Assembly: GCA_020852865.1 (NCBI GenBank)
Contig: JADYZZ010000065.1
Location: 62,001-126,000 of the forward strand
Direction: 5' to 3'
DNA length: 64,000 nt
Origin: Rubrivivax sp.
GTDB taxonomy: Bacteria; Pseudomonadota; Gammaproteobacteria; Burkholderiales; Burkholderiaceae_C
In this document: positions 38,092 to 48,413 of the stretch, piece by piece
Layout: the number at the start of each line of letters is the position of its first letter
How positions within the stretch are numbered: position 1 is the stretch's first letter
Position numbers and translations under genes: made by a program
The notes under the pieces: model-generated
What the model was told of the DNA's origin: nothing
Databases searched by the model: none
What the model saw: only the letters and a program-made list of their open reading frames with translations

Positions 38092-38192
38092 CGTCGGTCG
38101 CCTTGCGAGGCGGCCTTCATTGTACGAACGGCCCCGCGGCGTGGCCGGCGCGCGGCACGGCGCGCGCCGGGCGCTATGGTCTAATGCATCGC

Positions 38193-39068
38193 ATGCCGGC
38201 ACGCTTCACCCACGCGGCCATCGTAGGCAAGTTCGAGGCCCGTGGCATCGGCCCGGTGCTCGAGGAGATCGCGCAGTTCCTCGCGGCACAGGGGCTCGAG
38301 GTGGCGTTCGAGCGGGCCACGGCGCAGGCTACCGGCCTCGGCGGTTTCGAGGCCCTCGGCGTCGAGCAGCTCGGCCGGCGCTGCGACCTCGCGGTGGTGG
38401 TCGGCGGCGACGGCACGATGCTCGGCATCGCGCGCGAGCTGGCGCGCTTCCAGGTGCCGCTGATCGGCATCAACCAGGGGCGCCTGGGTTTCATCACCGA
38501 CATCCCGGTCGGCCAGGTGAAGGAGGCGCTCGCACCCATCGTCGCCGGCGACTTCGAGAGCGAGCACCGCTCGCTGCTCGAAGGCGAGGTCTGGCGCGAA
38601 GGCGAGCGCATCTACGAGGGCCTGGCGGTGAACGACGTGGTGGTGCGCAGCGGCGCCAGCGCCGGCATGGTGGAGCTGCGCGTCGACGTCGACGGCGACT
38701 TCGTCGCCAACCTGCGCGCCGACGGACTCATCGTCGCCACGCCCACCGGCTCCACGGCCTACGCGCTGTCGGCAGGCGGGCCGATCGTGCACCCGGCGAT
38801 CGGCGGCCTCGTGATGGTGCCGATCGCTTCGCACACGCTGACCAACCGCCCGATCGTGCTGCCCGACCACGGCGAGGTGCACATCGGCGTCGTCGGCGGC
38901 AAGGGCGTGTCGGCCAACTTCGACATGCACCACCTCGAGAGCCTGGCGATCGGCGACCGCGTGCGCGTGCGCCGCTCGGCCCACCAGCTGCGCTTCCTGC
39001 ATCCGCGCGGCTGGAGCTACTACGCCACGCTGCGGCGCAAGCTGCGCTGGTACGAAGGCGTCGTGTAG
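38193..39068 (+). CDS. nadK: NAD kinase
   Basis: A 291-residue enzyme phosphorylating NAD to NADP. It has the GGDGT motif ([14 protein letters not shown], about 70), the NE/D-type segment LAVNDVVV, and the Gly-rich [22 protein letters not shown] 38193 gives a typical N-terminus ([19 protein letters not shown]); ATG 38184 in the same frame is an alternative. It leads nadK-recN-rapZ-Lon-N. A TATGGT hexamer near 38174 may be part of its promoter. Confidence 0.95.
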   Translation: MPARFTHAAIVGKFEARGIGPVLEEIAQFLAAQGLEVAFERATAQATGLGGFEALGVEQLGRRCDLAVVVGGDGTMLGIARELARFQVPLIGINQGRLGFITDIPVGQVKEALAPIVAGDFESEHRSLLEGEVWREGERIYEGLAVNDVVVRSGASAGMVELRVDVDGDFVANLRADGLIVATPTGSTAYALSAGGPIVHPAIGGLVMVPIASHTLTNRPIVLPDHGEVHIGVVGGKGVSANFDMHHLESLAIGDRVRVRRSAHQLRFLHPRGWSYYATLRRKLRWYEGVV

Positions 39069-39080
39069 GGGACGCGCGCG

Positions 39081-40838
39081 ATGTTGCGCCGCCTCTCGCT
39101 GCGCGACGTGGTTATCGTCGCCGCGCTCGAAATCGAGCTCGCCGAAGGCTTCACGGTGCTCACCGGCGAGACCGGCGCCGGCAAGTCCATCCTCGTCGAT
39201 GCGCTGCAGCTCGCGCTCGGCGGCCGCGGCGACGCCGCGGTGGTGCGCGAGGGTGCGTCGCGCGCCGAAGTCGGCGCCGAATTCGACGCACCGGCCGCAC
39301 TCGCGTCCTGGCTCGATGCGAACGCCTTCGCATCCGAGGAAGGCGGCACGCTGCTGCTGCGCCGCACGATCGACGTCCAGGGCAGGAGCCGCGCCTGGAT
39401 CAACGGCAGCCCGGCGACGCTGGCGCAGTTGCGCGAAGCCGCGGAAAGGCTGGTCGAGATCCACGGTCAGCACGCCTGGCAGAGCCTCACGCGGCCGGCC
39501 GCCGTGCGCGCCCTGCTCGATGCCGAGGCCGGGCTGGACGGCCGTGGCGGGCCGCTCGACGCCATGCACGACGCATGGCGCGTCTGGCGCGACGCGCTCG
39601 CCGCACTGGCCGACGCGCGCGCGCACCGCGACGGCGCCGAGCGCGAGCGCGAACGCCTCGCCTGGCAGGTCGCCGAGTTCGACAGGCTCGCACCCGGCGC
39701 CGAGGAGTGGGACTCACTGAACACCGAGCACGCGCGCCTCGCGCACGGGCAGGCCCTGCTCGACGCGGCGCACGCGGCGATCGCGGCGCTGACCGAGGAC
39801 GAAGGCAACGCCGGGGCCGCGCTGGCCCGCGCCGGCAGCGCACTGCGCGACGTGCTCGCCTACGACCCCGATCTGCGCGGCGTCGCCGATCTGCTCGACA
39901 ACGCCGTCGCACAGGTCGAAGACGCCGCGCACACGCTCGGCAGCTACGTCGGCTGTCGCGAACCCGACCCCGAACGCCTCGCCGAGCTCGATGCGCGCCT
40001 CGCAGCCTGGGTGGGCCTGGCGCGGCGCCACCGTCGTGCACCGGCCGAACTGCCGGCGTGGCTCGCACGCTGCAAGGAGGAACTGCGTGCACTCGACGCG
40101 GCCGCCGACCTCGAGGCCCTGGAGCGCAGCGTCGGCGACGCCGAGCGCCGCTGGCGTACCGCTGCGGCGGTGGTCTCGCAGGGCCGAAGACGTGCCGCAG
40201 CCACGCTGGCCGATGCGGTGAGCTCTGCGATGCAATCGCTCGGCATGGCGGGCGGCCGATTCGAAGTCGCGCTGCTCGCGCAAAGCGAGCCGCAGGCGTT
40301 CGGCGCGGAGAACGTCGAGCTGCGCGTCGCGGGCCACGCAGGCAGCACACCGCGGCCGCTGGCCAAGGTGGCGTCGGGCGGTGAGCTGTCGCGGCTCGCA
40401 CTGGCCATCGCGGTGAGCGCATCCGGGCGCGCCGACGGGGCCGGCGCGGCCGAAGTCGTCGGTAGGGTCGGGGGCGCCGACGCTGCCCCCCCGGCCGATC
40501 AGGCCGTGCCGACCCTCGTGTTCGACGAGATCGACGCCGGCATCGGCGGCCGCGTCGCCGACAGCGTCGGCCGCCTGATGAAGCAGCTCGGGGCACGCGC
40601 GCAGGTGCTCGCCGTCACGCATCTGGCGCAGGTCGCGGCCTGCGCCGACCACCACTTCGTCGTCGCCAAGGCGCCGCACGGCGGGCGCACGCTGGCCGAT
40701 GCCGCGCTCGTCGACGGCGCGGCGCGCGTCGCCGAGCTCGCCCGCATGCTCGGCGGCGAGCGGCGCTCGGGCACGGTGCATGCCGAGGCGATGCTGGCCT
40801 CGGCCAGCGCCGGCTGCAGCGCGGGAGGCCGACGATGA
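39081..40838 (+). CDS. recN: DNA repair protein RecN
   Basis: A 585-residue SMC-like ATPase for double-strand-break repair. Walker [16 protein letters not shown] (about 30-44), the family motif [11 protein letters not shown], a split coiled coil, signature [14 protein letters not shown] (about 430) and Walker [14 protein letters not shown]. Between signature helix and Walker B there is an extra stretch of about 25 Gly/Ala residues (nucleotides about 40415-40500) that RecN usually lacks. It overlaps rapZ as ATGA. In betaproteobacteria and E. coli alike recN follows nadK. Confidence 0.95.
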   Translation: MLRRLSLRDVVIVAALEIELAEGFTVLTGETGAGKSILVDALQLALGGRGDAAVVREGASRAEVGAEFDAPAALASWLDANAFASEEGGTLLLRRTIDVQGRSRAWINGSPATLAQLREAAERLVEIHGQHAWQSLTRPAAVRALLDAEAGLDGRGGPLDAMHDAWRVWRDALAALADARAHRDGAERERERLAWQVAEFDRLAPGAEEWDSLNTEHARLAHGQALLDAAHAAIAALTEDEGNAGAALARAGSALRDVLAYDPDLRGVADLLDNAVAQVEDAAHTLGSYVGCREPDPERLAELDARLAAWVGLARRHRRAPAELPAWLARCKEELRALDAAADLEALERSVGDAERRWRTAAAVVSQGRRRAAATLADAVSSAMQSLGMAGGRFEVALLAQSEPQAFGAENVELRVAGHAGSTPRPLAKVASGGELSRLALAIAVSASGRADGAGAAEVVGRVGGADAAPPADQAVPTLVFDEIDAGIGGRVADSVGRLMKQLGARAQVLAVTHLAQVAACADHHFVVAKAPHGGRTLADAALVDGAARVAELARMLGGERRSGTVHAEAMLASASAGCSAGGRR

Positions 40839-41734
40839 GCGAATGGATGCCGCTGGCGGAACCCGGCCATCAGGAGGTGGTGCTGATCACCGGCATCTCC
40901 GGCTCGGGCAAGTCGATTGCACTGCACGCGCTCGAGGACGCGGGGTTCTTCTGCGTCGACAACCTGCCGCCCGAGCTGCTGCGCGAGTTCATCCGCCTCG
41001 AGCACGCGCGCTTCACGCACCGCGTGGCGGTGGCGGTGGACGTGCGCAGCGCGGCTTCGCTGCCCCAGCTCGTGCCGCTGATCGCCTCGCTGCGCGGCGA
41101 AGGCATGACGGTGCGCGCGCTCTTCCTCGACGCCAGCAACGACGCCCTGCTGCGCCGCTTTTCCGAGACGCGTCGCCCGCATCCGCTGGGCGCCGTGCAC
41201 GCCGGTTCCGACGTGCGGCGCGCGCTCGTCGAGGCGATCGAGCTCGAGCGCGGGCTGATGGCCGGCCTGCGCGAGTCGGCAACCGTGATCGACACCAGCC
41301 AGCTGCGCCCGGCGCTGCTGCGCAGCTGGGTGCGCCAGCTGGTGGGCGCGCGCGCCTCGGCGCTGACGCTGGTGTTCGAGTCCTTCGCCTACAAGCAGGG
41401 CGTGCCGCTGGATGCGGACTACGTGTTCGACCTGCGCCCGCTGCCCAACCCCCACTACGTGCGCGAGCTGCGCCCGCTCAGCGGCCGCGACGCGCCGGTG
41501 GCGGCCTATCTCGAGCAACAGCCCGAGGTGGCCGAGATGCTCGAGCAGATCCACGGCTTCCTCGCGCGCTGGCTGGCCGCGTTCGAGGACGACCAGCGCA
41601 GCTATCTCACGGTGGCGCTGGGCTGCACCGGCGGCCAGCACCGCTCGGTGTACGCCGTGGAGCGGCTGGCGCGGCGCTTCGAGGGACAGCGCGCGACGCT
41701 GGTGCGCCACCGCGAGCTGGACGCGCGCGAATGA
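40835..41734 (+). CDS. rapZ: RNase adapter protein RapZ
   Basis: A 299-residue P-loop protein. In enterobacteria it directs RNase E to GlmZ and tunes glucosamine-6-phosphate synthesis; in other proteobacteria it is tied to the PTS-Ntr system. Walker [10 protein letters not shown] (about 20-28), [10 protein letters not shown], and the C-terminal RNA-binding part ([32 protein letters not shown] [13 protein letters not shown]) are intact. Coupled by 4-base overlaps to recN and the Lon-N gene. Here it is away from hprK and ptsN, where it is often found. Confidence 0.93.
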   Translation: MSEWMPLAEPGHQEVVLITGISGSGKSIALHALEDAGFFCVDNLPPELLREFIRLEHARFTHRVAVAVDVRSAASLPQLVPLIASLRGEGMTVRALFLDASNDALLRRFSETRRPHPLGAVHAGSDVRRALVEAIELERGLMAGLRESATVIDTSQLRPALLRSWVRQLVGARASALTLVFESFAYKQGVPLDADYVFDLRPLPNPHYVRELRPLSGRDAPVAAYLEQQPEVAEMLEQIHGFLARWLAAFEDDQRSYLTVALGCTGGQHRSVYAVERLARRFEGQRATLVRHRELDARE

Positions 41735-42363
41735 GCCGCGCCGCCGCGCCGGCGCTGCCCGAACCGCTCGCGCTGTTTCCTCTGCGCACGGTGCTGTTTC
41801 CCGGCGCGCGGCTCGGGCTCGAGGTGTTCGAGGCGCGCTACGTCGACCTCGCAGCCCGCTGCCTGCGTGCGCACGAGCCCTTCGGCGTCGTCTGGCTGCG
41901 CGAGGGCCGCGAAGCCGGCGGCCGAGCACCGGTTCGGTTCGAGCCGGTCGGCGTGCTCGCCCACATCGACGAGGTCGACGCCGACCGGCCCGGCATCCTG
42001 AACCTGCGCTGCACGGGCGGTCTGCGCTTCCGGCTGGCCGGCCCGGCCGAGCAATGCGACGACGGCCTGTGGATAGGCCGCGCCGTGCCGATCGCGGCCG
42101 ACCCGCCGCAGCGCCCGCAGGCCGCGATGGCGCCGACGGTGAGCGCGCTGGGCGAGGCGATCCGCAAGCTCGAGCAGCAGCAGCGCACGCCGTTCGCGCC
42201 GCCATACCGGCTCGACGACGCCGGCTGGGTGGCGAACCGCTGGTGCGAGCTGCTGCCGGTGCCGCTGGCGGCCAAGCAGAAGTTGATGGAGCTCGACGAT
42301 CCGGCGCTGCGGCTGGCAATCGTCGACGGCTATCTGCGCGACAAGAAGGTCGTGGCCGACTGA
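41731..42363 (+). CDS. LON N-terminal-domain (peptidase S16-like) protein
   Basis: A 210-residue protein consisting only of the LON substrate-binding domain: [20 protein letters not shown] at the start, [21 protein letters not shown]. It has no ATPase or protease domain. Such free-standing LAN proteins are common in proteobacteria and of unknown function. It ends the recN-rapZ unit and converges on mutY, overlapping it by 34 bases at the 3' ends. Confidence 0.88.
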   Translation: MSRAAAPALPEPLALFPLRTVLFPGARLGLEVFEARYVDLAARCLRAHEPFGVVWLREGREAGGRAPVRFEPVGVLAHIDEVDADRPGILNLRCTGGLRFRLAGPAEQCDDGLWIGRAVPIAADPPQRPQAAMAPTVSALGEAIRKLEQQQRTPFAPPYRLDDAGWVANRWCELLPVPLAAKQKLMELDDPALRLAIVDGYLRDKKVVAD

Positions 42364-43472
42364 GCCTGTGCAGATGCGAAGCACGCCCGCGATTCCGGTC
42401 TTCGCAGGCACCGAGGTTCGGCAGCGCAGCGCGGCGCCGCTTCGAGCCAGCGCCGCACCGGCGCCGGCAGCCCGAGGGCGAGCGCGTCCTCGATCGCGAA
42501 CCAGCGCCCCGGGCCGAGCATGCGTGCGGCCGCCGCCGCGCCGCGCGCGGGCATGCGCCAGTGCAGCGGCTGCAGCGTCCAGTCGACATGCGTGAGCCGG
42601 TGCTCCAGCGGCGGCAGCCACTGCCCGGTGCCGGGCCATCCGCACACGAAAGCCTCGAGCTCGGCTGCCGATGCGAACTCCGGCAGGCTCCACAGTCCGG
42701 CCCAGACGCCGCGCTGCGGCCGCTGCACGAGCCACCAGCGCGCACCCTGCGTGAGCCACAGCAGCGCGTGCGCGCGGCGCTGGCGCTGCGCGCGCTGCGC
42801 GCGCACCGGAAACGCCTCGGGCCGGCCGGCGCGTCGTGCCGCGCAGTCACCGGCGAGCGGGCAGACGTCGCAGCGCGGCGCGCGCGCCAGGCACACCGTG
42901 GCCCCCAGGTCCATCAGGCCCTGCGTGTAGACGTCGACGGCGCGCGCCGGCAGCAGTTCCTCGGCCCGGCGCCACAGCGCGCGCTGCGGCGCGGCCTGCG
43001 CCAGATCACCGTCGAAGCCGAGCACGCGCGCGAGCACGCGCCGGACGTTGCCGTCGAACACCGCGGCACGCTCGCCGAAGCAGAAGACGGCGATCGCCGC
43101 CGCGGTGGAGCGGCCGATGCCCGGCAGCCGTGCCAGCGCCGCGGCGCCGTGCGGCAGCACGCCGCCGTGCTCGGCCATGACGCATTGCGCGGCACGGTGC
43201 AGCGAGCGCGCCCGGCTGTAGTAGCCCAGGCCGCTCCACAGCGCCAGCACCGCGTCCTGCGGCGCCGCGGCCAGCGTAGGCAGGTCGGGAAAGCGCTGCA
43301 GGAAGCGCGGGTAGTAGGCCCGCACCGTGGCCACCTGCGTCTGCTGCAGCATCACCTCGCTCACCCAGACGCGGTACGGATCGCGCTCGCCCTGCCAGGG
43401 CAGATCGTGGCGGCCGGCGCGGCGCTGCCAGCGCACGATCTTCGGCGCCAGCTTGGGCAGAGCCGGCGTCAC
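42330..43472 (-). CDS. mutY: A/G-specific adenine glycosylase MutY
   Basis: A 380-residue enzyme removing adenine opposite 8-oxoguanine. It has the catalytic-helix motif VSEVMLQQTQVATVRAYYPR, the helix-hairpin-helix LARLPGIGRSTAAAI, the catalytic Asp in VFDGNVRRVLARV, the 4Fe-4S ligands C-x6-C-x2-C-x5-C (CLARAPRCDVCPLAGDC) and a NUDIX-like C-terminal domain. GTG 43472 is the start with a normal N-terminus. The last 26 residues are coded by the palindromic repeat and by antisense of the Lon-N gene end, so the C-terminus has been extended past a lost stop. Confidence 0.94.
   Translation of the reverse strand: MTPALPKLAPKIVRWQRRAGRHDLPWQGERDPYRVWVSEVMLQQTQVATVRAYYPRFLQRFPDLPTLAAAPQDAVLALWSGLGYYSRARSLHRAAQCVMAEHGGVLPHGAAALARLPGIGRSTAAAIAVFCFGERAAVFDGNVRRVLARVLGFDGDLAQAAPQRALWRRAEELLPARAVDVYTQGLMDLGATVCLARAPRCDVCPLAGDCAARRAGRPEAFPVRAQRAQRQRRAHALLWLTQGARWWLVQRPQRGVWAGLWSLPEFASAAELEAFVCGWPGTGQWLPPLEHRLTHVDWTLQPLHWRMPARGAAAAARMLGPGRWFAIEDALALGLPAPVRRWLEAAPRCAAEPRCLRRPESRACFASAQAQSATTFLSRR
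42365..42408. repeat. Palindromic post-stop element, copy 3
   Basis: CCTGTGCAGA at 42365-42374 pairs at eight of ten positions with TCTTCGCAGG at 42399-42408, two bases after the Lon-N stop. It is a diverged relative of copies 1 and 2. Here it also codes for the tail of mutY on the other strand. Confidence 0.5.
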
Positions 43473-43524
43473 GGCGCGCACGCGAGCGCGTGGCCGTGGC
43501 AGCGGCAGCGCCGCGACTGCAGGC

Positions 43525-45537
43525 TCACGCGGCGGCCGGGCGCGCCGACGCCGCGTGCGCAACGGCGGTCGGCGGGTCGTCGTACAGACGCTGCATGGCC
43601 GCGGCGGCGGCCTCCGCCAGCTCGCCGATGCGCGCCTGCACGGCGCCGAGTTGCTCCTCGTGCTGCTGCACCTCGGCGATGCGCTGCTCGAGCTCGCCGG
43701 CGGCGTCGCGCACGCGCTGCAGCGCCTCGCGCCGGCGCACGAAAGCGCGGCGGCGTTCGCGCAGCTGCAACTCGACCTGGCCCGAAGCCGCCTTGCTCCA
43801 GAGTTCGACCTCGCCGACGGCGTTCTCGAACACCATGCGCAGCTTGGACAGCAGCATGCGGCGGAATTGCTCGGCAAAGCCCGGCGCCGCCATGCGCCAG
43901 GCCTGGCGCATTCCGAAGTAGCGGCCGTAGTTCTCCTCGATGCGCTCGAGCTCCTTGACGTAGGCCGCGAGCGTAGGCAGCGGCGCGATCGTGAAGGCGA
44001 AGCCGAACTCGGCGTTGAGCTGTGCGAAGCTGGCGACGAGCATCTGCCGCATCTCCTCGCACTGCACCTCGGCATGCTGCACGGCGGCGTGCAGCCGCTG
44101 CATGAGCTGCGCGAAGGCCGAGCGGCCGCCCAGGCCGAACAGCCGGGCCGCACCGGCCGCATGCATGGCGCCCACCTCCACGCGCAGCGCGTCGCTGCCG
44201 AGCGGCGTCGTCAGCGCGCGCAGCTGGCGCAGCTGCACCGCGCGCAGCGCCGCCAGGCGCGCCGTGCAGCGCTCGAACTCGGCAGCCTCGGCGTCGACGC
44301 GCTCGACCATCATGCGCAGCTTGGCACCGCTCTTGCCGCGCAGGCCGCGCAGCTCGAGCAGCTGCTCGGCGTTCTGGCGACGCCGGTCCGCCAGGCGCCT
44401 CTGGCCCGAGCCGCGCAACTGCTGTACCACCGCGAGCACCGAGTGCGCCAGCAGCTCGCGCCGGCGCTGCAGCAGTTCGGCCGCGAGCGCGCGCTCGAGC
44501 GGCGGCAGCCCGCTCGCGGCGAGCGCGTCGGCATCGGCGCCGTGCTCGACGCGCGCGGCCAGCGCCGCGCGCGCCGACAGCGCGAACACGCGCTCGGGCG
44601 GCACCCCGAGCGTGGCGGAGGCGACGGCGCGCTGATGCTCGATCTGTGCGGCCACTTCCGCCGGCGTGGCCAGCGGATCGGCCAGGGTGTCGATCTTGTT
44701 GAGCACGACGAAGCGCTCGAGACTCGCAGCACCCAGATGCTCGCGCCAGATCGCGAGGTCGGACTTCGTGACGCCGGCATCGGCCGCGAGCACGAAGACG
44801 ACGGCGTGCGCGTTCGGCAGCAATCCGAGCGTGAGCTCGGGCTCGGCGCCGATCGCATTCAGGCCGGGTGTGTCGACGACGACGAGGCCGCGCTCGAGCA
44901 GCGGATGCGGGTAGTTGATGAGCGCATGCCGCCAGGCCGGCACTTCGACCGAGCCGTCGGCCGCCTGCGGCGGGTTGTCCTCGGGCTGCTCGTCGTGCCA
45001 GAAGCCGAGTGCGCGCGCCTGCTCGACGCTCACCCGCTGGGTGCGCGTGACGGCGCCGAGCGCCGCCGCGAGCGTGCGCGCGTCGCGCGCGTCCAGCAGC
45101 ACTTGCTGCCAGTGTTCGTCGCGGCCGCGCAGCTCGGCCAGCGACAGCCCGCGCAGCCGCGTCTCGATCGGCAGCAGCGCCAGCCGCGCCGGCGCGTCGG
45201 CGTCGCAGCGCAGCTCGACCGGGCACATCGTCGTGCGGCCGGGCGTGGCCGGCAGCACGCGCCGGCCGGCGTCGGCGAAGAAGATCGCGTTGATCAGCTC
45301 GGACTTGCCGCGCGAGAACTCGGCGACGAAGGCCAGCACGACCTTGTCGGAGGCCAGCCGCTCGCGCAGCGCGGTGACGCTGGCCACATCGGCGTCGTCG
45401 AGCAGTTCGTGGTCGGCCAGCAGCCGGCCGAGGCCGCTGATGTGCTGGCCGAGTTCGCCGCGCCAGGACGACAGCAGTTCCAGGCTCTGGGCGATCGCGC
45501 CCCTGGCGGGAGCCGGGCTGGCAGCAGGCATCGGCAT
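43525..45537 (-). CDS. Dynamin-like GTPase
   Basis: A 670-residue bacterial dynamin-family protein. GTPase motifs are G1 AEFSRGKSEL (74-79 FSRGKS), G2 Thr in PATPGRTTMCP, G3 DTPG at 222-225 and G4 NKID at 280-283. The remaining residues are mostly long helices (about 360-660) as in the stalk of dynamins; there is no clear transmembrane helix or PH domain. Bacterial dynamins remodel or protect membranes. It lies between mutM and mutY on the same strand, 53 bases before mutY, so co-transcription with repair genes is likely. Function in the cell is unknown. Confidence 0.87.
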   Translation of the reverse strand: MPMPAASPAPARGAIAQSLELLSSWRGELGQHISGLGRLLADHELLDDADVASVTALRERLASDKVVLAFVAEFSRGKSELINAIFFADAGRRVLPATPGRTTMCPVELRCDADAPARLALLPIETRLRGLSLAELRGRDEHWQQVLLDARDARTLAAALGAVTRTQRVSVEQARALGFWHDEQPEDNPPQAADGSVEVPAWRHALINYPHPLLERGLVVVDTPGLNAIGAEPELTLGLLPNAHAVVFVLAADAGVTKSDLAIWREHLGAASLERFVVLNKIDTLADPLATPAEVAAQIEHQRAVASATLGVPPERVFALSARAALAARVEHGADADALAASGLPPLERALAAELLQRRRELLAHSVLAVVQQLRGSGQRRLADRRRQNAEQLLELRGLRGKSGAKLRMMVERVDAEAAEFERCTARLAALRAVQLRQLRALTTPLGSDALRVEVGAMHAAGAARLFGLGGRSAFAQLMQRLHAAVQHAEVQCEEMRQMLVASFAQLNAEFGFAFTIAPLPTLAAYVKELERIEENYGRYFGMRQAWRMAAPGFAEQFRRMLLSKLRMVFENAVGEVELWSKAASGQVELQLRERRRAFVRRREALQRVRDAAGELEQRIAEVQQHEEQLGAVQARIGELAEAAAAAMQRLYDDPPTAVAHAASARPAAA

Positions 45538-45696
45538 GGGGGTCGGCGTGGACGCCGCAGGCGCAATGGGCAGGCCCGCATCGTAGTGCAGCGGGCGTGC
45601 GGCAGACTTCGGAAATCAAGCCCTTTCGGGCACCAGCTCCGGGCCGCAGGTGCAAGCAGCGGTAACGTCTTCCGCCCACGGGCAACGCAGAACGGC

Positions 45697-46530
45697 TCAG
45701 CGCTTCTGGCAGCGGCTGCAGAAGTAGGTCGAGCGCTGCCCGATCAGCCGGCGCCTGACGGGCGCGCCGCAGCGCGGGCAGGGCTGGCCCGCGCGGGCGT
45801 AGACCGCCGCCTCGGCCTGGTAGCTGCCGGCCACGCCGTGGGCGTCGGCGAAGTCGCGCAGCGTCGAGCCGCCGCGGTCGAGTGCGCGCGCCAGGGTCTG
45901 CCTGAGCGCCGCAAGCAGGCGTGCGGCACGCGGGCGACTGATGCGATCGGCCGCCAGCGCCGGGTGGATGCCGGCCGCGAACAGCGCCTCGCAGGCGTAG
46001 ATGTTGCCGGCGCCGACGACCAGGTCGCCGGCCAGCAGCACCGATTTGATCGGCGCATGACGTCGCGCCAGCCCAGCGTGAAAGCCGGCCGGCGTCAGCG
46101 CCGGATCGAAGGGCTCGGCGCCGAGCCTGGCGAGCAGCCGCGCCGCGGGGTCGACGTCGAGGCCGCGCGAAAACACCACGGCGCCGAAGCGTCGCGGGTC
46201 GGTCAGCCGAAGCGTGCCGCGGTCGGTCACGAGATCGAAGTGGTCGTGCGGGCCGGCGGCGCGAGGCGCGGTCAGCAGTCCGAGCGAGCCCGACATGCCC
46301 AGATGCCACAACAGGCCGCCGGCTGCGTGGCCGCCGGGTTGCGCCAGCGGCAGCCACAGGTACTTGCCGCGCCGCACGATCGGACCGATCACGAGACCGC
46401 GCAGCTTTGCCGGCGGGCAGCCGAGCGGCCAGCGCAGCGCCTTGCCCCGGCGCACATGCTCGACCCGTGCGCCGCGCAGCGGCGCGTCGATGCCGCGCCG
46501 CGCGACCTCGACTTCGGGGAGTTCGGGCAT
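45697..46530 (-). CDS. mutM: Formamidopyrimidine-DNA glycosylase MutM (Fpg)
   Basis: A 277-residue glycosylase/AP lyase removing 8-oxoguanine. The N-terminus PELPEVE supplies the catalytic Pro and Glu after Met removal. The helix-two-turn-helix GNIYACEALFAAGIHP and the C-terminal zinc finger (CPRC ... YFCSRCQ) are complete. It heads the mutM-dynamin-mutY group and diverges from the TPR protein gene with 44 bases between start codons. Confidence 0.96.
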   Translation of the reverse strand: MPELPEVEVARRGIDAPLRGARVEHVRRGKALRWPLGCPPAKLRGLVIGPIVRRGKYLWLPLAQPGGHAAGGLLWHLGMSGSLGLLTAPRAAGPHDHFDLVTDRGTLRLTDPRRFGAVVFSRGLDVDPAARLLARLGAEPFDPALTPAGFHAGLARRHAPIKSVLLAGDLVVGAGNIYACEALFAAGIHPALAADRISRPRAARLLAALRQTLARALDRGGSTLRDFADAHGVAGSYQAEAAVYARAGQPCPRCGAPVRRRLIGQRSTYFCSRCQKR

Positions 46531-46574
46531 GAAACCATTATGTGAGAATGAAATCGGATGGAGCAGACCGCCCG

Positions 46575-48413
46575 ATGAAGTCCATGCGTCGCCGCCCGCA
46601 CCGGCACACCCTGCAGCGCCTGGCTCGGCTGCTCACGACGGCAGCCGTGCCGTTGGCATTCGCGCTGTCGGCGGCAGCAGCCACGGAGACGCCGGGGCCG
46701 CAGGCGCGGCCCGGATCGACGCCCGATCCGAGCGTCAATTCGGCGCTCGATGCACCGCTTTTCTATCAGCTGCTGATCGGCGAGATCGAGTTGCGCGCGG
46801 GCGAGGCCGGGACCGCGTACCAGGTGATCCTCGACGCTGCGCGCCGCACTGGCGACGAAGCGCTGTTCCGCCGTGCCGTCGACATCGCGCTCGGGGCGCG
46901 CGCCGGCGAACAGGGCCTCGCGGCGGCGCGCGCCTGGCGCACGGCCAGGCCCGAGTCGGCCGATGCGCTGCGCGTGCAGTTGCAGATCCTGGTCGCGATG
47001 AACCGGCCGGACGACCTGGCCGAGCCCATGGCCAGGCTGCTCGCGCTCACGCCCGAGACCGAACGCGCTGCCGCCCTGGCCGCCGTGCCGCGCTTCCTGC
47101 AAAGGCTGCCCGACGCCAAACGCGTCGTGCAACTCGTCGAGCAGGCCGCGCAGCCCTACCGCGACCAGCCCGCGACGCGCGTGGCCGCACGCATCGCGCT
47201 CGGCCGCGCCTGGCTCGCGGCGCGCGACGCGGCGCACGCGCTGGCGCTGGCGCGCGAGGCCGCCGCGCTCGAGCCGGCGTCGGCGGGCCCGGCGGCGCTC
47301 GGCGTCGAGTTGATGCGCGAGCAGCCCGAGGCCGAGTCGCTGGTCACGGACTATCTCGCGCAACCCCTGGCCGAAGTCGGGTTGCGGCTGGCCTACGTGC
47401 GTGTGCTCACCGACGCGCAGCGCTACGCCGACGCGGTCGCGCAGCTGACCGTCGCCACGCGCCAGCAGCCCGACGAGGCCGCGCCCTGGCTCACGCTGGG
47501 CGCGCTGCAGCTCGAGCTGCGTCATCCCGATGAAGGCGAAGCGGCGCTGCGACGCTATGTGCAGCTCGCCGAGCGCGAAGGCGCCGGCAGCGCGCCGACA
47601 CCGGGCAGCGATGACGCAGGCGACGAAGCCGCGCCGCCGGCCGACCGCGGCATCGTGCAGGCCTGGCTGATGCTGGCGCAGGCCGCCGAGCAGCGCGGCG
47701 ATTACGCCGGCGCCGAGCGCTGGCTGCAGCGCATCGACGACCCGCAGCGCGCGCTCGAGGTGCAGGCGCGGCGCGCCTCGATCCTTGCCCGCCAGGGCCG
47801 GCTCGCGCAGGCGCGTGAACTCGTCCAGCGGGTGCCCGAGCGCCGACCCGAGGATGCGCGCGCCAAGCTGCTGGCCGAGGCCGGCTTGCTGCGCGAAGCC
47901 AGGCAGTGGCGCGAGGCTTTCGCCGTGCTTTCCAGCGCCAGCCAGAAGTTTCCCGACGACAGCGAACTGCTGTACGAGCAAGCGATGCTGGCCGACAAGC
48001 TTGGCCGCCCAGACGAGATGGAGCGGCTGTTGCGCCGCGTGATCGAGCTCAAGCCCGACAACGCGCACGCCTACAACGCGCTCGGCTACTCGCTGGCCGA
48101 TCGCAACCAGCGTCTGCCCGAGGCGCGCACGCTGATCCAGCGCGCGCTCGAGCTCGCGCCCGGCGATCCCTTCATCACCGACAGCCTCGGCTGGATCGAG
48201 TACCGCATGGGCAACCGGACCGAGGCGCTGCGACTGCTGCGCGTCGCCTGGTCGGCTCGTCCCGACACCGAGATCGGCGCTCACCTCGGCGAAGTGCTGT
48301 GGGCGCTCGACCACCAGGACGAGGCGCGCCGCGTCTGGCGCGAGGCGCGCGCGCGCGACGCCGGCAACGAGGTGCTGCGCGAGACGCTGGCACGGCTGCG
48401 GGTCGAGCTGTGA
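46575..48413 (+). CDS. TPR-repeat exported protein
   Basis: A 612-residue protein with a signal peptide (about 18-40, LTTAAVPLAFALSAAAA) and TPR motifs through most of its length, clearest at the end (AHAYNALGYSLADRNQRLPE, PFITDSLGWIEYRMGNRTEA, AHLGEVLWALDHQDEA). It is the tetratricopeptide protein usually found upstream of lolB in Burkholderiales; it may support lipoprotein handling or envelope assembly. ATG 46575 is preferred over 46542. The stop overlaps the lolB GTG (GTGA). Confidence 0.9.
   Translation: MKSMRRRPHRHTLQRLARLLTTAAVPLAFALSAAAATETPGPQARPGSTPDPSVNSALDAPLFYQLLIGEIELRAGEAGTAYQVILDAARRTGDEALFRRAVDIALGARAGEQGLAAARAWRTARPESADALRVQLQILVAMNRPDDLAEPMARLLALTPETERAAALAAVPRFLQRLPDAKRVVQLVEQAAQPYRDQPATRVAARIALGRAWLAARDAAHALALAREAAALEPASAGPAALGVELMREQPEAESLVTDYLAQPLAEVGLRLAYVRVLTDAQRYADAVAQLTVATRQQPDEAAPWLTLGALQLELRHPDEGEAALRRYVQLAEREGAGSAPTPGSDDAGDEAAPPADRGIVQAWLMLAQAAEQRGDYAGAERWLQRIDDPQRALEVQARRASILARQGRLAQARELVQRVPERRPEDARAKLLAEAGLLREARQWREAFAVLSSASQKFPDDSELLYEQAMLADKLGRPDEMERLLRRVIELKPDNAHAYNALGYSLADRNQRLPEARTLIQRALELAPGDPFITDSLGWIEYRMGNRTEALRLLRVAWSARPDTEIGAHLGEVLWALDHQDEARRVWREARARDAGNEVLRETLARLRVEL

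Noticed and set aside
38092..38192. CIRCE operator in front of hrcA
   Set aside because: No TTAGCACTC-N9-GAGTGCTAA-like inverted repeat is present.
43327..46545. Plus-strand open frame of over 1000 codons opposite mutY, the dynamin and mutM
   Set aside because: Entirely antisense to three genes with complete motifs; low-complexity product.
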